Positions 33,762 through 44,769 of a stretch of 64,000 bases of DNA are shown here, in pieces. Where the stretch lies: positions 13,268,001-13,332,000 of the forward strand of contig NC_085116.1 in NCBI RefSeq assembly GCF_030269925.1. Direction: 5' to 3'. The notes beneath the pieces were generated by a model. It saw nothing but the letters and a program-made list of their open reading frames with translations, made no database searches and was not told the DNA's origin. Source of the DNA: Bombyx mori (taxonomy: Eukaryota > Arthropoda > Insecta > Lepidoptera > Bombycidae). Every line of letters starts with the position of its first letter. Position 1 is the first letter of the stretch. Both the position numbers and the translations under genes were made by a program.

Positions 33762-34958
33762 GTTTGGGAGAAAGTGATAGAAAAGCGATTGCGAGATGAA
33801 AGCGAGATCACCCAAAACCAGTTCGGGTTCATGCCTGGTCGCGGGACAACGGACGCCATATTTGCACTCCGCCAAGTGTGCGAAAAACATCGCGACGTGC
33901 ACAGGAATCTGCATATGGTGTTCGTTGATCTAGAGAAAGCGTACGACCGAGTACCTAGAGCAGTTTTGTGGTGGGCATTGAATGAGAAAGGTATACCTGG
34001 TAAGTATGTGAGGTTAATCTGTGCCATGTACAGTCGAGCCAGGACGTATGTACGAACCGCCGCGGGGAATTCCGACGAGTTCAATGTGGCAGTGGGCTTA
34101 CACCAAGGGTCTGCACTAAGTCCCTATCTCTTCCTGCTTGTGATGGATGCCTTGACATCGGAGATACAGGAAGAGCCCCCTTGGTGTATGCTGTTTGCCG
34201 ATGACATAGTGCTCGTCGGAGAAAACGGGCTCGAGGTCCAAAACATACTGGAGAAATGGCGATGCAAGTTGGAGAGTGTTGGCCTAAAAATCAGCAGATC
34301 GAAAACCGAACATCTGTTCTGTGATTTTGGCGGTCTCTCCAATTTTGCACCCATTTCCCTCGACGGAACACCTTTGCCAGTATGTCAAGACTTCCGCTAC
34401 CTAGGGTCTGTTATCCAAAGCGACGGTGAACTGGATCGTACTGTCAGGCACAGAATTGACGCAGGATGGATGAAATGGCGGCAGGTCACGGGCACCATAT
34501 GTGACTCGCACATCCCTCTTCCCCTAAAAGGGAAGATATATAAGACCTTAATAAGGCCTGCCGTCTTGTATGGATCAGCGTGTTGGACAACGAAAGTGGC
34601 GGATGAAAGGCGATTGCATGCAGCAGAGATGCGAATGTTGCGATGGATGTGTGGAGTAACGAGAATGGATAGAATACGGAATGAATATGTTAGAGGAAGT
34701 CTGAAAGTGGCACCTGTGACAGAGAAGCTGAGGAGTGCACGTTTGGGATGGTATAGACATGTGATGAGACGGAATGAAAATGAGGTTGTTAAGAGAGTGT
34801 TAACTATGAATGTGGAAGGATTTAGAGGAAGAGGTAGACCTAAGAAGAAATGGATGGATTGTGTGAAAGACGATATGGGTAGGAGGGGAGTGAGCGAAGA
34901 AATGGTATATGATAGAAGAGTATGGAAGGAGAAAACATGTTGCGCCGACCCCAGGTGA
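33762..34958 (+). pseudogene. RTE reverse transcriptase, C-terminal part, open frame
   Basis: About 398 residues remain open from the truncation point. RT motifs appear in order: NQFGFMPGRGTTDAIF, MVFVDLEKAYDRVPR, GLHQGSALSPYLF, the catalytic FADDIVLV, then RYLGSVIQSDGE and the C-terminal GRGRPKKKWMDCVKDDM region, ending CADPR and stop. The endonuclease domain and early RT motifs are missing because of 5' truncation, so it cannot mobilise itself. The first 36 codons of the open frame (33654-33761) are host sequence, not part of the protein. The absence of stops implies a young insertion. Confidence 0.92.
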
Positions 34959-34983
34959 CTGGGAGAAGGGCAGGATAATGATG
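33762..34983 (+). mobile_element. 5'-truncated RTE-clade retroposon with target duplication
   Basis: 1222 bp between two copies of atatataacctatcct (33746-33761 and 34984-34999). It ends in a short (atg/gat) repeat as is usual for RTE elements. Shorter copies of the same family lie at 52597-52817 and 57572-57886. Confidence 0.92.
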
Positions 34984-35111
34984 ATATATAACCTATCCTC
35001 CAAACTAATTAACCACTGCTTATAATTTCCTCGAGGATGGCAATACCGTAGTACAAAACCAGCCGACCTCATTAAATAACTACCACCAGTAATTGATGTA
35101 AGTCGAAGCAG

Positions 35112-35353
35112 TTTTTTTTATGGCTTAGATGGGTGGACGAGCTCACGGCCCACCTGATGTTAAGTTGTTACCGGAGCCCATAGACATCTACAACATAAAT
35201 GCCGCCGCCCATCTTGAGATATGAGTTCTAAGGTCTCAGTATTCTTACAACGATTGCCCCACCCTTCAAACCGAAACGCTTTACTGCTTCACGGCAGAAA
35301 TAGGCAGGGTGGTGGTACCTACCCGTGCGGACTCACAAGAGGTCCTACCATCC
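35112..35353 (-). mobile_element. Bm1 SINE, 5'-truncated
   Basis: T tract then 'tggcttagatgggtggacg' through 'aagaggtcctaccat'. Lacks the tRNA-like head. Confidence 0.8.
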
Positions 35354-35774
35354 GTAAGAAAGGGCTGGACTTGCTTCGTTGGCTACAGAGAATCACTTGT
35401 CGAAGAAAGAAACGAATATTAATTTTATGCCCAAGACTTGCGGAAATTCAAGTAAATACTAAAATTCTAGTACTTTGGCAAAGCCCCAAAATTTTAAGTC
35501 ATAGTAATATTAATGTTAATCTGTGCACTGTTCTAATTACACTAAGAAATGTCAACGTTTTATAATGTCAAGCTGTTACTCGCATTAATTATTTCAAACG
35601 TGTACCTACAGCTAACGCATAGGTATAAGTGCGCAATTTATTTCATCTCGAACAATTTGCTAACGTTCGCTAACGTGGTAGGGTTGTCAATTTTATTGCT
35701 TGCTAGTCTTCATGATGAATGGTCATCATAGCTCATGCTCGTCATTAATGCCAGAGCTATAATCAAGCCGCTAA

Positions 35775-35870
35775 GGACTCGCCTTCCCCCTTTGAAGAAG
35801 TGTATGTAGGATGTCACGTTGCTAAAAGTCTCTGGAAATGCCCTGTAAATGGACGCGGTGATATATATGA
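35775..35870 (-). mobile_element. Decayed CR1/Jockey-like LINE coding end
   Basis: 'ccccctttgaagaagtgtat' and 'gtctctggaaatgcc' correspond to the minus-strand LINE coding end at 63530-63640, diverged. Confidence 0.4.
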
Positions 35871-36078
35871 GTTAGTGATAATTAATTTGGGCGGTGCGAC
35901 AGTATAAAGGAGATAGCGGGATCATCTCGTACGACTCCGATCACTGTAGGACTAGAAATTCGAACCGGTGAGCAACCCTTATAGAAATCGTACAGGTCAC
36001 TGATCAGCTAGCACTTTTCAAGATAGCCAAGGATCAGAGTATGTATAACTCTATTTATCACCTTAGAAAGCAAGGAAT

Positions 36079-36222
36079 TTTTTTTTTTTTTTTATTGCTT
36101 AGATGGGTGGACGAGCTCACAGCCCACCTGGTGTTAAGCGGTTACTGGAGCCCATAGACATCCACAACGTAAATGCGCCACCCACCTTGAGATACAAGTT
36201 CTAAGGTCTCAAGTATAGTTTC
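36079..36222 (-). mobile_element. Bm1 SINE 3' fragment
   Basis: T tract then 'attgcttagatgggtggacg' to 'ctcaagtatagtt', where it stops abruptly. Confidence 0.8.
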
Positions 36223-36957
36223 TATAAACCATTTTCGCAAATAGCGCGGACATGGACAGTCTTCCACTAATCTTTGTTGATGCTGTACGCAAGGCGATGC
36301 AGATGCGTTAGCATGGATACTAATTCAGAAACGCATATCTTCAAAATTACTCGGAATGCAATCCAACTTACTCGACTTCTGGCCCCCTAGGAGTCGGAGC
36401 TCCTGCTTAACCAAACTCTGTGGATACTCCGTCGTCCAAAATCTAATTAGGTAACTAGAATTTGACAATATCAGCCATCCAATATCATCTATCCATCGTT
36501 CTATGGGTCAGACTACCATCGGTCTTGTGGAATCAAAAGCGACCGACCGAAAAGTGTTTACTGCCAAAGGAACAACTATGAGTACTAAACGACTCAACTA
36601 ATACTATTCAACTAACTAAACTAAACGCATTATGTTTTAGTTTTGATTTTGGCCTTTACATGTTAATACATTTTGAGCTAGAAGTTATCCAAAAATGAAT
36701 AGGATCGCAAACACACAAACCGCTTCTGATATTTCGTCATAATAATAAAAATAAAAATGACAAATTTACGTATCAGCGACAACCTTAGATCACTACAGCA
36801 CAATTAATGTAATACTCTCGAAGGGCCTACTCGGGCTGAACGATGAATCATCAAATGTAAATAACGCACATTGACAGACTTTGTGTCGGATACATTTGGT
36901 ATGTAGCTAAAAATATTCCTATCTGTAACATATGCTTGACCAGATAACGGCTTTAAC

Positions 36958-37212
36958 GGCCGTCTGGTGTAGTGGTAAGTGACATGGTCACTACACAAGG
37001 GGGTAGCGGGTTCGAATCCCGCCAAGGGAAGATATTTGTATGATAAATATAAATGTATTTTCCAGGGTTATGGATGTATATTAAATATATGTATGTGTAT
37101 ATGTGTGTATAAAAATTTTACATTTATTTCCGTTATCTGGTACCTGTAACACAAGTTCTTTACGAACTTATCACGGGACCAGTTAACGTGGCGTGATTAT
37201 TAGTAAATATTT
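36958..37212 (+). mobile_element. tRNA-derived SINE, second family
   Basis: The head looks like a tRNA (box A 'tggtgtagtggtaag', box B 'gggttcgaatcccg') but has no acceptor stem. The body ends at 'gggaccagttaacgtgg'. An inverted copy at 61487-61712 matches over its whole length. Confidence 0.75.
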
Positions 37213-37961
37213 ATTTATATTTATTTATTAGATATGGCTTAACTGTTTTTTCCTTGAGCTTTTGTTTTCTCATTGTCGGTATTCTCAAACATCCCAAAGT
37301 GATCGGCTTGGGCCACCGCGAGAATTGAGGTTTTGACATCTCCAGCGGACTAAGGGTTATCATAATCCTAATAGAAACACTTGACAACCTTACGACAGAA
37401 ATAAGGAATATCAGAGTATCTTACTGCCTTAGTTTTGTTGTTTCTTCATCTTAGAAATCCTTCATGAATACCAATGTGCCCAAAGATTAAAGCCCGCCTA
37501 GCAATCGGACTGTGGCACAGTTGCTTGGCTACGAATACATCGGTTTCTTTACTTATTCATCATATATGAGTCGACTATTATCAAAGCCGGCAATGTGACT
37601 TTTGGACAATTATTGGTAAATCAGAAAAACGAATTATTGACTTTGTATTCCATTGGCAGTCACAAAACTCTTCGGAACGACATCTTAGATAAATAACAGG
37701 TTAACTATTAACCTTTATTTAATGCAGGTTTTGAACCGTATTCTTTGAAGGAGACGATTATATTCAAATCAATCTGTATTGATATATCAATAACATTTTT
37801 TTGTCCAAATGTACAGATTGCCACCTTTGATAATAGACGACTCATATTCTCCATATTTTTTTGTTGCAGATATTCTAAAATAAACAGATAAGCAATTTAC
37901 AAACAGACCACAAATATCGATGATAGTAATCATAACTTGCCAGATTATAATGTAATTATAC

Positions 37962-38200
37962 TGGTAGTAGGATCTCTTGTGAGTCCGCACGGGTAGATAC
38001 CCTGCTTATTTCTACCGTGAAGCAGTAATGCGTTTTGGTTTGAAGGGTGGGACAGCCGTTGTAACTATACTTGAGATCTTAGAACTTATATCTCAAGGTG
38101 GGTGGCGCATTTACCTTGTAGATGTCTATGGGCTCCAGTAACCACTTAACACTGGGTGGCCTGTGAATTCGTCCACCCATCTAAGCCAGAAAAATAATAA
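37962..38200 (+). mobile_element. Bm1 SINE, 5'-truncated
   Basis: 'ctggtagtaggatctcttg' through 'ccacccatctaagcc' and an A-rich tail. Confidence 0.8.
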
Positions 38201-38289
38201 TAAGAATTAGCACTGTTATATGGCAAATCTCTAGATTTTTTCCTTATAACTAAACCCCTAGCCAACTTCTTTTGTTTGCGGGCAAATTG

Positions 38290-38565
38290 CTTTGAAATCC
38301 TCAAGTTTCCCCATTAATGAGAGTGATTGTCTGCATTTTGTTTGCATATCTGATACCCGATTCATCATGGCCTTTTCGGAAGGCTCCTTCAGCGTTTGTG
38401 CTTTGATTAAATTTTTATTATGCCTTCAAGACGATCCATCACCATTGTTAAAGGGAATCGATCATTTCCTTATCATATTTTTTGGGCAGGTCAATTTTGT
38501 ACGGAATGGTGTCGAGAAATTTTCTATTTTCTCCGAAGAAGGCTTGCGCTTTGATAATAATATAA
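38290..38565 (-). pseudogene. Possible decayed coding fragment
   Basis: On the minus strand two adjacent frames read like protein: a frame with ENRKFLDTIPYKIDLPKKYD, then another with TLKEPSEKAMMNRVSDMQTK and KLEDFKAICPQTKEVG. Stops and a frame change separate them. It may be a relic of a mobile-element protein; I cannot name the family. Confidence 0.3.
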
Positions 38566-38839
38566 TTTGATTTGTTAGAATTCTTTCCGTTCTTTTGTTG
38601 TTTAATTCAATTTTAGAAACTATTGATATAAGATAAATTGTAGCACGAATGCATTTTAGATAAAAAAAATTACATTTAAACAGCTACTTACAGGAATAAT
38701 TAATTCAGTCAAATGCGATTCGGTATCAAAATCAACTTACTTGAAATTTATTTATCAACTCAATTTGAACTTATTTCTCTTTCTAGTTTTGTTCTTAATC
38801 AAAGGCCGTATCTGATATGGAATTCCATTGTAGATACTT

Positions 38840-39078
38840 TATTGGTGGTAGGACTTCTTGTGAGTCCGCGCGGGTAGGTACCATCCTGCCTATTTCTGCC
38901 GTGAAGCAGTAATGCGTTTCTGTTTTAAGGGTGGGACAACCGTTGTAACTATGCTTGAGACCTTAGAGCTTATATCTCAATGTCGGTGGCCTATTTGCTT
39001 TTTAGATGTCTATGAGCTCTAGAAACCACTTAATACCAGGTGGGCTGTGAGCTCGTCACCCATCTAAGCAATAAAAAA
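38840..39078 (+). mobile_element. Bm1 SINE, 5'-truncated
   Basis: 'ttggtggtaggacttcttg' through 'ctaagcaataaaaaaa'. Moderately diverged. Confidence 0.8.
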
Positions 39079-39594
39079 ATAAAATACTGCGCCTATATTT
39101 CTCCGTTAATCGTTAATGATATGAAAGAGTCTGAAAAAAAAAAGTTATTTGCTTTACTTTTTTCTGCGCCTACGAGTTATACCAAAATCCAAGTTGCCGA
39201 CCACAGCACAGAGAATATAAATAAATCTGTCGGTGAGAACATACTTTTAGGTAAGTAACAGGCCAATTGCGAGAGCTGGAGAGTGTGCAAAACAAATGGT
39301 GTGCGTCTAATGAGAACCGCCCAATTTTCCGCTACATGTAAAAACTTGGGATAATTCACCACGCACCCTTTCAGATTCTGCCTTTTTTGTATAACTGCTT
39401 GATAAAATGCTTCTGCTAACCTTTTGGAGGAAGATGAAACGGTTTTTTGTTTCTCTTTATTGCATTTGTTTTTAATTTTTCCAATTTTATTTTTATATAT
39501 TTACTATCTAAGGAAGGCAATGATTTCCAAAGCGAAAACTATTTTTGAGGGTCGACACAATCTAAAAATCGACTGTTACATTTAACATAAGTTC

Positions 39595-39990
39595 TTGTTT
39601 GAAACTTTCAAGTTATTGTTTAAGTTGTGCTACGTGCGTCAACTTGTTTTAAGTATGACTAATAGTTTAGTAGGAAGTACCATTGTTGTATTTTTAAAAA
39701 CTCAACAATTCAATAAGCGTAGACAAGTTGATACGAGAATGAGAGATGATCTCTTAAATTTACAAATTCCTCAATGGATAATAAAGCTGTACAATATCAC
39801 AGCAATGGAAGAAGCCAACGTGATAATTCAAAAAAAGCTAATTACTATCACTAAAGATGAGGAAATTATGCGGCATTTTAAGCAAGGCTTTCAAAAGTTT
39901 TAGACGCAACTAAACATTGCAACACTGTATCCCGAATTGTGGAATTTTACTCTTGACACATACTGAATTTTTATGTCCATTTATTTTGAT
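39595..39990 (+). pseudogene. hAT/ZBED-type transposase C-terminal relic, copy 1
   Basis: The frame reads RMRDDLLNLQIPQWII, then MEEANVIIQKKLITITKDEE, and after a stop LYPELW. This order resembles the C-terminal part of ZBED5-like hAT transposases (LEIPxWxxxPF, LQEELxxLxxxEELKxxFKxGYQxF, LYPxLW). A one-base insertion relative to copy 2 and stops show that it is dead. The family call rests on remembered motifs only. Confidence 0.5.
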
Positions 39991-41150
39991 ACCAAAATGA
40001 TATTAAGTTTCACTCACTCACTAGCACATTTTTAAAATTGATATTTAATATCAATAGAAAAAAAACTAGAGATATAATTTTAAAGTAATTTAAAAGTCTA
40101 AAGGCTCATTTTTAAAAGGCGTCTCTTGGTCAAAATAATTTGGAGATCCCCAGTGTAAAGTATTTCTCATAGCTCCAAGTGGCTATAATACAAATCATAT
40201 CACATTACTTTTTAATACAATAGCAGTTACCTACTCTCTCTATTTATTACTGGCTCGATAATTTCTATTCCTGTGTCTCTAGTGTAAAAAAAATAATGTT
40301 CTGTGCATATATGTACTCACTACATACTTGTCCAATTGGATTATGTGCTTTATGTAAGGGACTCTTCTATAAGACTTCGAAAAGACATGGTGTTTGTTAA
40401 AAATTCAGTCTATTTGTTTTCTGAATGTTTTTAAATCAAGTTTTTCTTGAATAAAGCGGTTCGCAGCAGGACACCATTGTTTGCGAAATTCTCGGGTCTA
40501 GTTTGATTTACCCATTTATGTCAAACGGACTTTATGTTTAACTTGTTATAGAACAGCTTCAGGATAATGCTAGTTGAATATGTAATTGAACCTCCTTATT
40601 CATTATTCATTTGGTTTAAAGTAATTCTGTGTGTACAGCCGTCCAACTTCGTACGGAGCGTTCTTATGCAATCATTATGGTTGTTTATGAACAGTAGCTC
40701 GTGTTCGGGAAATTTAACAGTTTCCGTTTAAAATATTAATTGCGCAGGAGACTTTGCTTATATGGGAATACGGTGTACCAGTACAGGCTCAATTTGAGAT
40801 TTTGAAAAATATTCAGCATCGACAAACACCGCGAGAGTTTCCTTATAAATTGAATTAATCAGCAACTCTTTTCCCTTCCCTTTTTATTTATTAGATATAT
40901 TCCATTAAGAAAACATTGTTTTTGAAAAATATTTTGCTACTGGATCGTATTTATTGCCACAAGTATGCATCGTAAATTTTGAACATTTTTAGGAACCAAA
41001 TGAATTATTTTCGTTATCATTATTAAATTTAACAGCATCTGTTTTATAAACTTGATTAATTCAGACGCGTTTTCCAAATTTTTTTTTTGTTTCTGCTCAC
41101 ACTCCCGATTCTCCTCTTCTTTGATTAACTTTAATATTCTGTGGTAGCTT
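39990..41150. other. Spacer, nothing recognised
   Basis: AT-rich, with no ORF longer than 60 codons, no tRNA and no repeat that I can match elsewhere in the window. Confidence 0.5.
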
Positions 41151-41230
41151 CGTAGCTATATATAAAAGTTCGTGAATGAGTATCAAGCTTCTTTAAACCG
41201 TAGGCTGATTCAGGAGCAGCAGAAATTTGT

Positions 41231-41575
41231 AATAAATAAATAATAGTTTGAAAAAACTAACAAAACACGCGTTTACTAAAAAATAGAAAATAAATTTTAA
41301 TTAATTTGAATTAAAAATAGTTTTAGAAAAAAATTATTTTATTGTAAAAAAGCGTGGGGTGCTTTTCAGGATAGTATCAGAATAACTCTTCTACTCATAT
41401 CTGTTCATAAAATATTTATAGCTACTGATACCATGCACCCCACGCTTTTTTACAATAAAATCATTTATTCTTACACTATTTTTAATTGAATTTTTTTTAA
41501 ATATTTTTTTTAATTTTTTAGTTGATTTTCTAAAACGCATATTTTGTTAGTTTTTTCAAACTATTATTTATTTTT
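41231..41575. repeat. Long imperfect palindrome (foldback element)
   Basis: The outer arms (about 41231-41275 and 41533-41575) and the inner 27-bp perfect arms (41336-41362 and 41435-41461) nest around a 72-bp centre. The segment could fold into one hairpin of about 345 nt. The adjoining 41600-41760 sequence ('ccaaatttcgagttaatccg') resembles a dispersed lepidopteran repeat, so the whole may be one mobile element. Confidence 0.75.
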
Positions 41576-42370
41576 AATTTTTAGTTAAATTTCAATTTTT
41601 TGAATATTTTTTAATATTTAATTGTCATCGGTCCTTAATAAGTATACCAAATTTCGAGTTAATCCGACGTTTTAAAGGGGGTCAAAATCATGTTCTAAGA
41701 TTCCGTTACATACAAACATACATTTGTCTGAAGCTAATAAAAGGGTATTAAAATGCTTTTTGAATGAAAATTGCATTAATTTTCCGAAAGAACAATACCT
41801 ACTTTTGTTTTCAGTTTAAATGTGTTCGGATTGAGGAAACGATAAGTTTAATGACTCGCACCGTAGTTGATGCACTTTTAAATTTTCTCCCTGGCGAGAG
41901 TTTAATGAGCTAATTGATCAACAAATCATAATTTTATCGATTTTGCATCGGCACCGTGTTTGAGTTTTTACTTCGCTTCGTTTTCACATGTGCAGTTTTC
42001 GTTGTAGTGTCAACAGATGGCGTGGATAGCGGATTGAGAGAGGAATAAGGAAAAAGAGGTATCAGGAAAGTCCCAACAACTTTATACTTTTATTTATTTA
42101 ACCTGATAAAGTACGATGGTAAAATGAAAATGCAATACAGTTGGATATAATATGGTTTGATATAGTGCATTATTTTTGAGAAATTGTATTCGCCTTAACA
42201 ACGGTATTTTCAAGAAAAATTATCACACGATATCATGACAATAATATCAACCTCAATCGAATCGTATTTAACGGACTATTTCAAGGCCTCTCACAAAAAT
42301 CACTCAATGTGCCATAATTTAGACACAGGATCTTCTTAGACATACTGTGGGTTACGACGAGTTGGGTGAA

Positions 42371-42588
42371 TCTATACAAATATATAAATCTGCAGTGGTT
42401 TTTACGGATGTTCCGTTATAACTACTGAACCATGCATCTGATTGAATTGAAACTTGGTATCTATGTAGAAAATACATGTACTTAATGGATAGGCTAATAT
42501 TTATATAAGTGTTGGACTCCCTAATAATAATGACAATAAATAATAATGTTAATTTTAAATGCCCAGCGAGGCGGGCAAGTACGGCTAG
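42371..42588 (+). mobile_element. Helitron-like element, family D
   Basis: 218 bp, starts A|TCTATACAAATATATAAATC and ends GGCTAG|T, with a gccc/gggc stem just upstream of the end. Inverted partner of 23978-24195. Confidence 0.75.
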
Positions 42589-42984
42589 TCATTTATAAAG
42601 TAAGTTTAATAAGCATACAATCCGCACAATTTATTTTCAAATAAAATATCGTTTATTCTTTTAAGATAAGTTTGTAATGTACTACATACTGTTGTCATAT
42701 TAAAAAAAAAAAACTCCCAAAATCGTATCAAGAGAACTCCGAAACCAGCCGCTAATATATAAAAATATTTTCAACGGAAAAAATTAAATTTCAAAGGGAA
42801 CATTCATTACTCCAGACAAATCCGATATTACGGTGTATAAATCAAATCATTCGTCGTATTTGACTTGTTAATTAACCGTATAATGACAATTTGGCTTCGT
42901 TGGTTTGTTGTTCCGAATACAATAAACATGGTTTTTGGTTAAATTTGAACATTCATTTACTTTTTTTATGATATCCGCTTTATA

Positions 42985-43230
42985 TTACTGGTGGTTGGAC
43001 CTCTTGTGAGTCCGCACGGGTAGGTACCACCGCCCCGCCTATTTCTGCCGTGAAGCAGTAATGCGTTTCGGTTTGAAGGGTGGGGCAGCCGTTGTAACTA
43101 TACTGAGATCTTAGAACTTATATCTCAAGGTGCGTGGCGCATTTACATTGTAGATGTCTATGGGTTCCAGTAACCACTTAACACCAGGTGGGCTGTGAGC
43201 TCATCCACACATCTAGGCAATAAAAAAATA
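42985..43230 (+). mobile_element. Bm1 SINE, 5'-truncated
   Basis: 'ttactggtggttggacctc' through 'ctaggcaataaaaaaa'. Confidence 0.82.
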
Positions 43231-43279
43231 AAAAATAAACATATGTATGTTTCTATAGAGAGTTACCAAAGGGACACCA

Positions 43280-43490
43280 ATTATGATAATATCGCTGCAA
43301 TGGAAGAAGCCAATGTGATAATGCAAGAAAAGTTGATTACTATCACCAAAAATGAGGAGCTTATGCGGAATTTAAGCAAGGCTATCAAAAGTTTTAGACG
43401 CAACTGAACATTGTAACACTGTATACCGAATTGTGGAATTTTATACTTGACTCATACTGAATTTAAATGTCCATATATTTTGTTAAATTT
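43280..43490 (+). pseudogene. hAT/ZBED-type transposase C-terminal relic, copy 2
   Basis: About 85% similar to copy 1 at 39800-39990. It reads AAMEEANVIMQEKLITITKN and ends KSFRRN and stop in a frame without the extra base of copy 1. The homology ends just before the Helitron-like element at 43513. Confidence 0.5.
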
Positions 43491-43512
43491 TGATGCCAAA
43501 ATTATAATAATA

Positions 43513-43906
43513 CTAGCTGACCCGGCAGACTTCGTAGTGCCTCAATCGATAAATAAAAGTCCTAAACTTTTGTATAAAATAAACTTAAAACAAACAAAAG
43601 GAATCGGTCCGACGGGGGACACATCAAAGGAAAAACAAAATTGTTATATTTATTTAATTCGGAGCGTTTTCATATTTATCTACCTTTTAAACCTTCTCTG
43701 GACTTCCACAAATAAGCCAAGACCAAAGTTAGGTAAATTGCATTGCTGAAATCCATGGGCGACGGTAACCACTCACCATCAGGTGGGCCGTATGCCCGAC
43801 TGCCTACAAAGGCAATAAAAAAAAAAAAAAAAAGTTAGCCAAATCGGTTCAGCCGTTCTCGACTTTTAGCGAGACTAACGAACAGCAACTCATTTTTATA
43901 TATAGA
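43513..43906 (-). mobile_element. Helitron-like element, family B, with LINE insertion
   Basis: Starts on this strand at CTAGCTGACCCGGCAG after an A and ends at 'tatatatagaga'. It is interrupted at 43733-43830 by a LINE fragment. Without it the element is about 295 bp. Confidence 0.75.
43733..43830 (+). mobile_element. 98-bp LINE 3' stub with target duplication
   Basis: 'cattgctgaaatccatgggc' through 'caaaggcaat' plus an A tail, matching the 3' UTR of the LINE at 63389. It is flanked by aaagttag at 43725-43732 and 43831-43838. An extremely short 5'-truncated insertion inside a Helitron-like element. Confidence 0.85.
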
Positions 43907-44379
43907 GATTATAATTGGTGTCGGTGGTGATACCCAGTGAAAGCGACGAGAATCCCTGGATCCGTGCATCAGACTGATCGTCGTACAGAATCCCAGTAAG
44001 GATATGATTGAAGATGTGCAGGACTTTCTGCGGCTGATCAGGCCAACGACCGTCAAAAACAAATTAACAAAAAAAACAGACACAATGTTATATTTACATT
44101 TTCATGAATAATATTTAAAGGAACAAACAGCTCTAATTACGTCCGCTCAAAATGCTTTTCTCTTCGGGAGTGTCGGTAAATAAGGACAGATGGGCAGCAG
44201 CCGCCTTTACCGACTTTACAAAAATAGCACGTAACTTGCACCTTTAAGCCACGAAGGATTTTGGAAACGAACGAAAGCATTTAATAAATATAGATTCTTG
44301 AAATGATCAAAATATGAATAGGTCTGGAATGTTTTAGTTTACTCGATTGCTTGCTACTACTTGATAGTGATTGGTAGAA

Positions 44380-44612
44380 CTGGTGGTAGGACCTCTTGTG
44401 AGTCCGCGCGGGTAGGTACCACCGCCCTGCCTATTTCTGCCGTGAAGCAGTAATGCGTTTCGGTTTGAAGGGTGGGGCAGCCGTTGTAACTATTCTGAGA
44501 CTTTAGAGCTTATATCTCAGGGTGGGTGGCGCATTTACGTTGTATATGTCTATGGGCTCCAGTAACCACTTAACACCAGGTGGGCTGTGAGCTCGTCCAA
44601 CCTACTAAGAAA
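44380..44612 (+). mobile_element. Bm1 SINE, 5'-truncated
   Basis: 'actggtggtaggacctcttg' through 'gagctcgtccaacctacta'. Confidence 0.82.
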
Positions 44613-44624
44613 AAATCAAAACAT

Positions 44625-44760
44625 GCCCACAGACATCCACTGCTGGATACGGGCCTAGCCCTGGGTTCGCCTCAACGACCACTCCTATGCTGCCTGCATC
44701 CAGTGGTTTCCTATGACCTTCAACTGGTTGTTGCTTTATCTTCGGAGAGACCTATCCACG
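44625..44760. mobile_element. Fragment of an unnamed dispersed lepidopteran repeat
   Basis: 'gacatccactgctggatacg' and the GC-richer text after it resemble a repeat that is widespread in Lepidoptera ('ccactgctggacataggcct'). No boundaries can be set. Confidence 0.4.
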
Positions 44761-44769
44761 TCTTCGAGT

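Noticed and set aside
36960..37035. A tRNA gene at the tRNA-like head (and at 61640-61712)
   Set aside because: Boxes A and B are present, but the acceptor stem does not pair and the sequence continues into a repeated SINE body.
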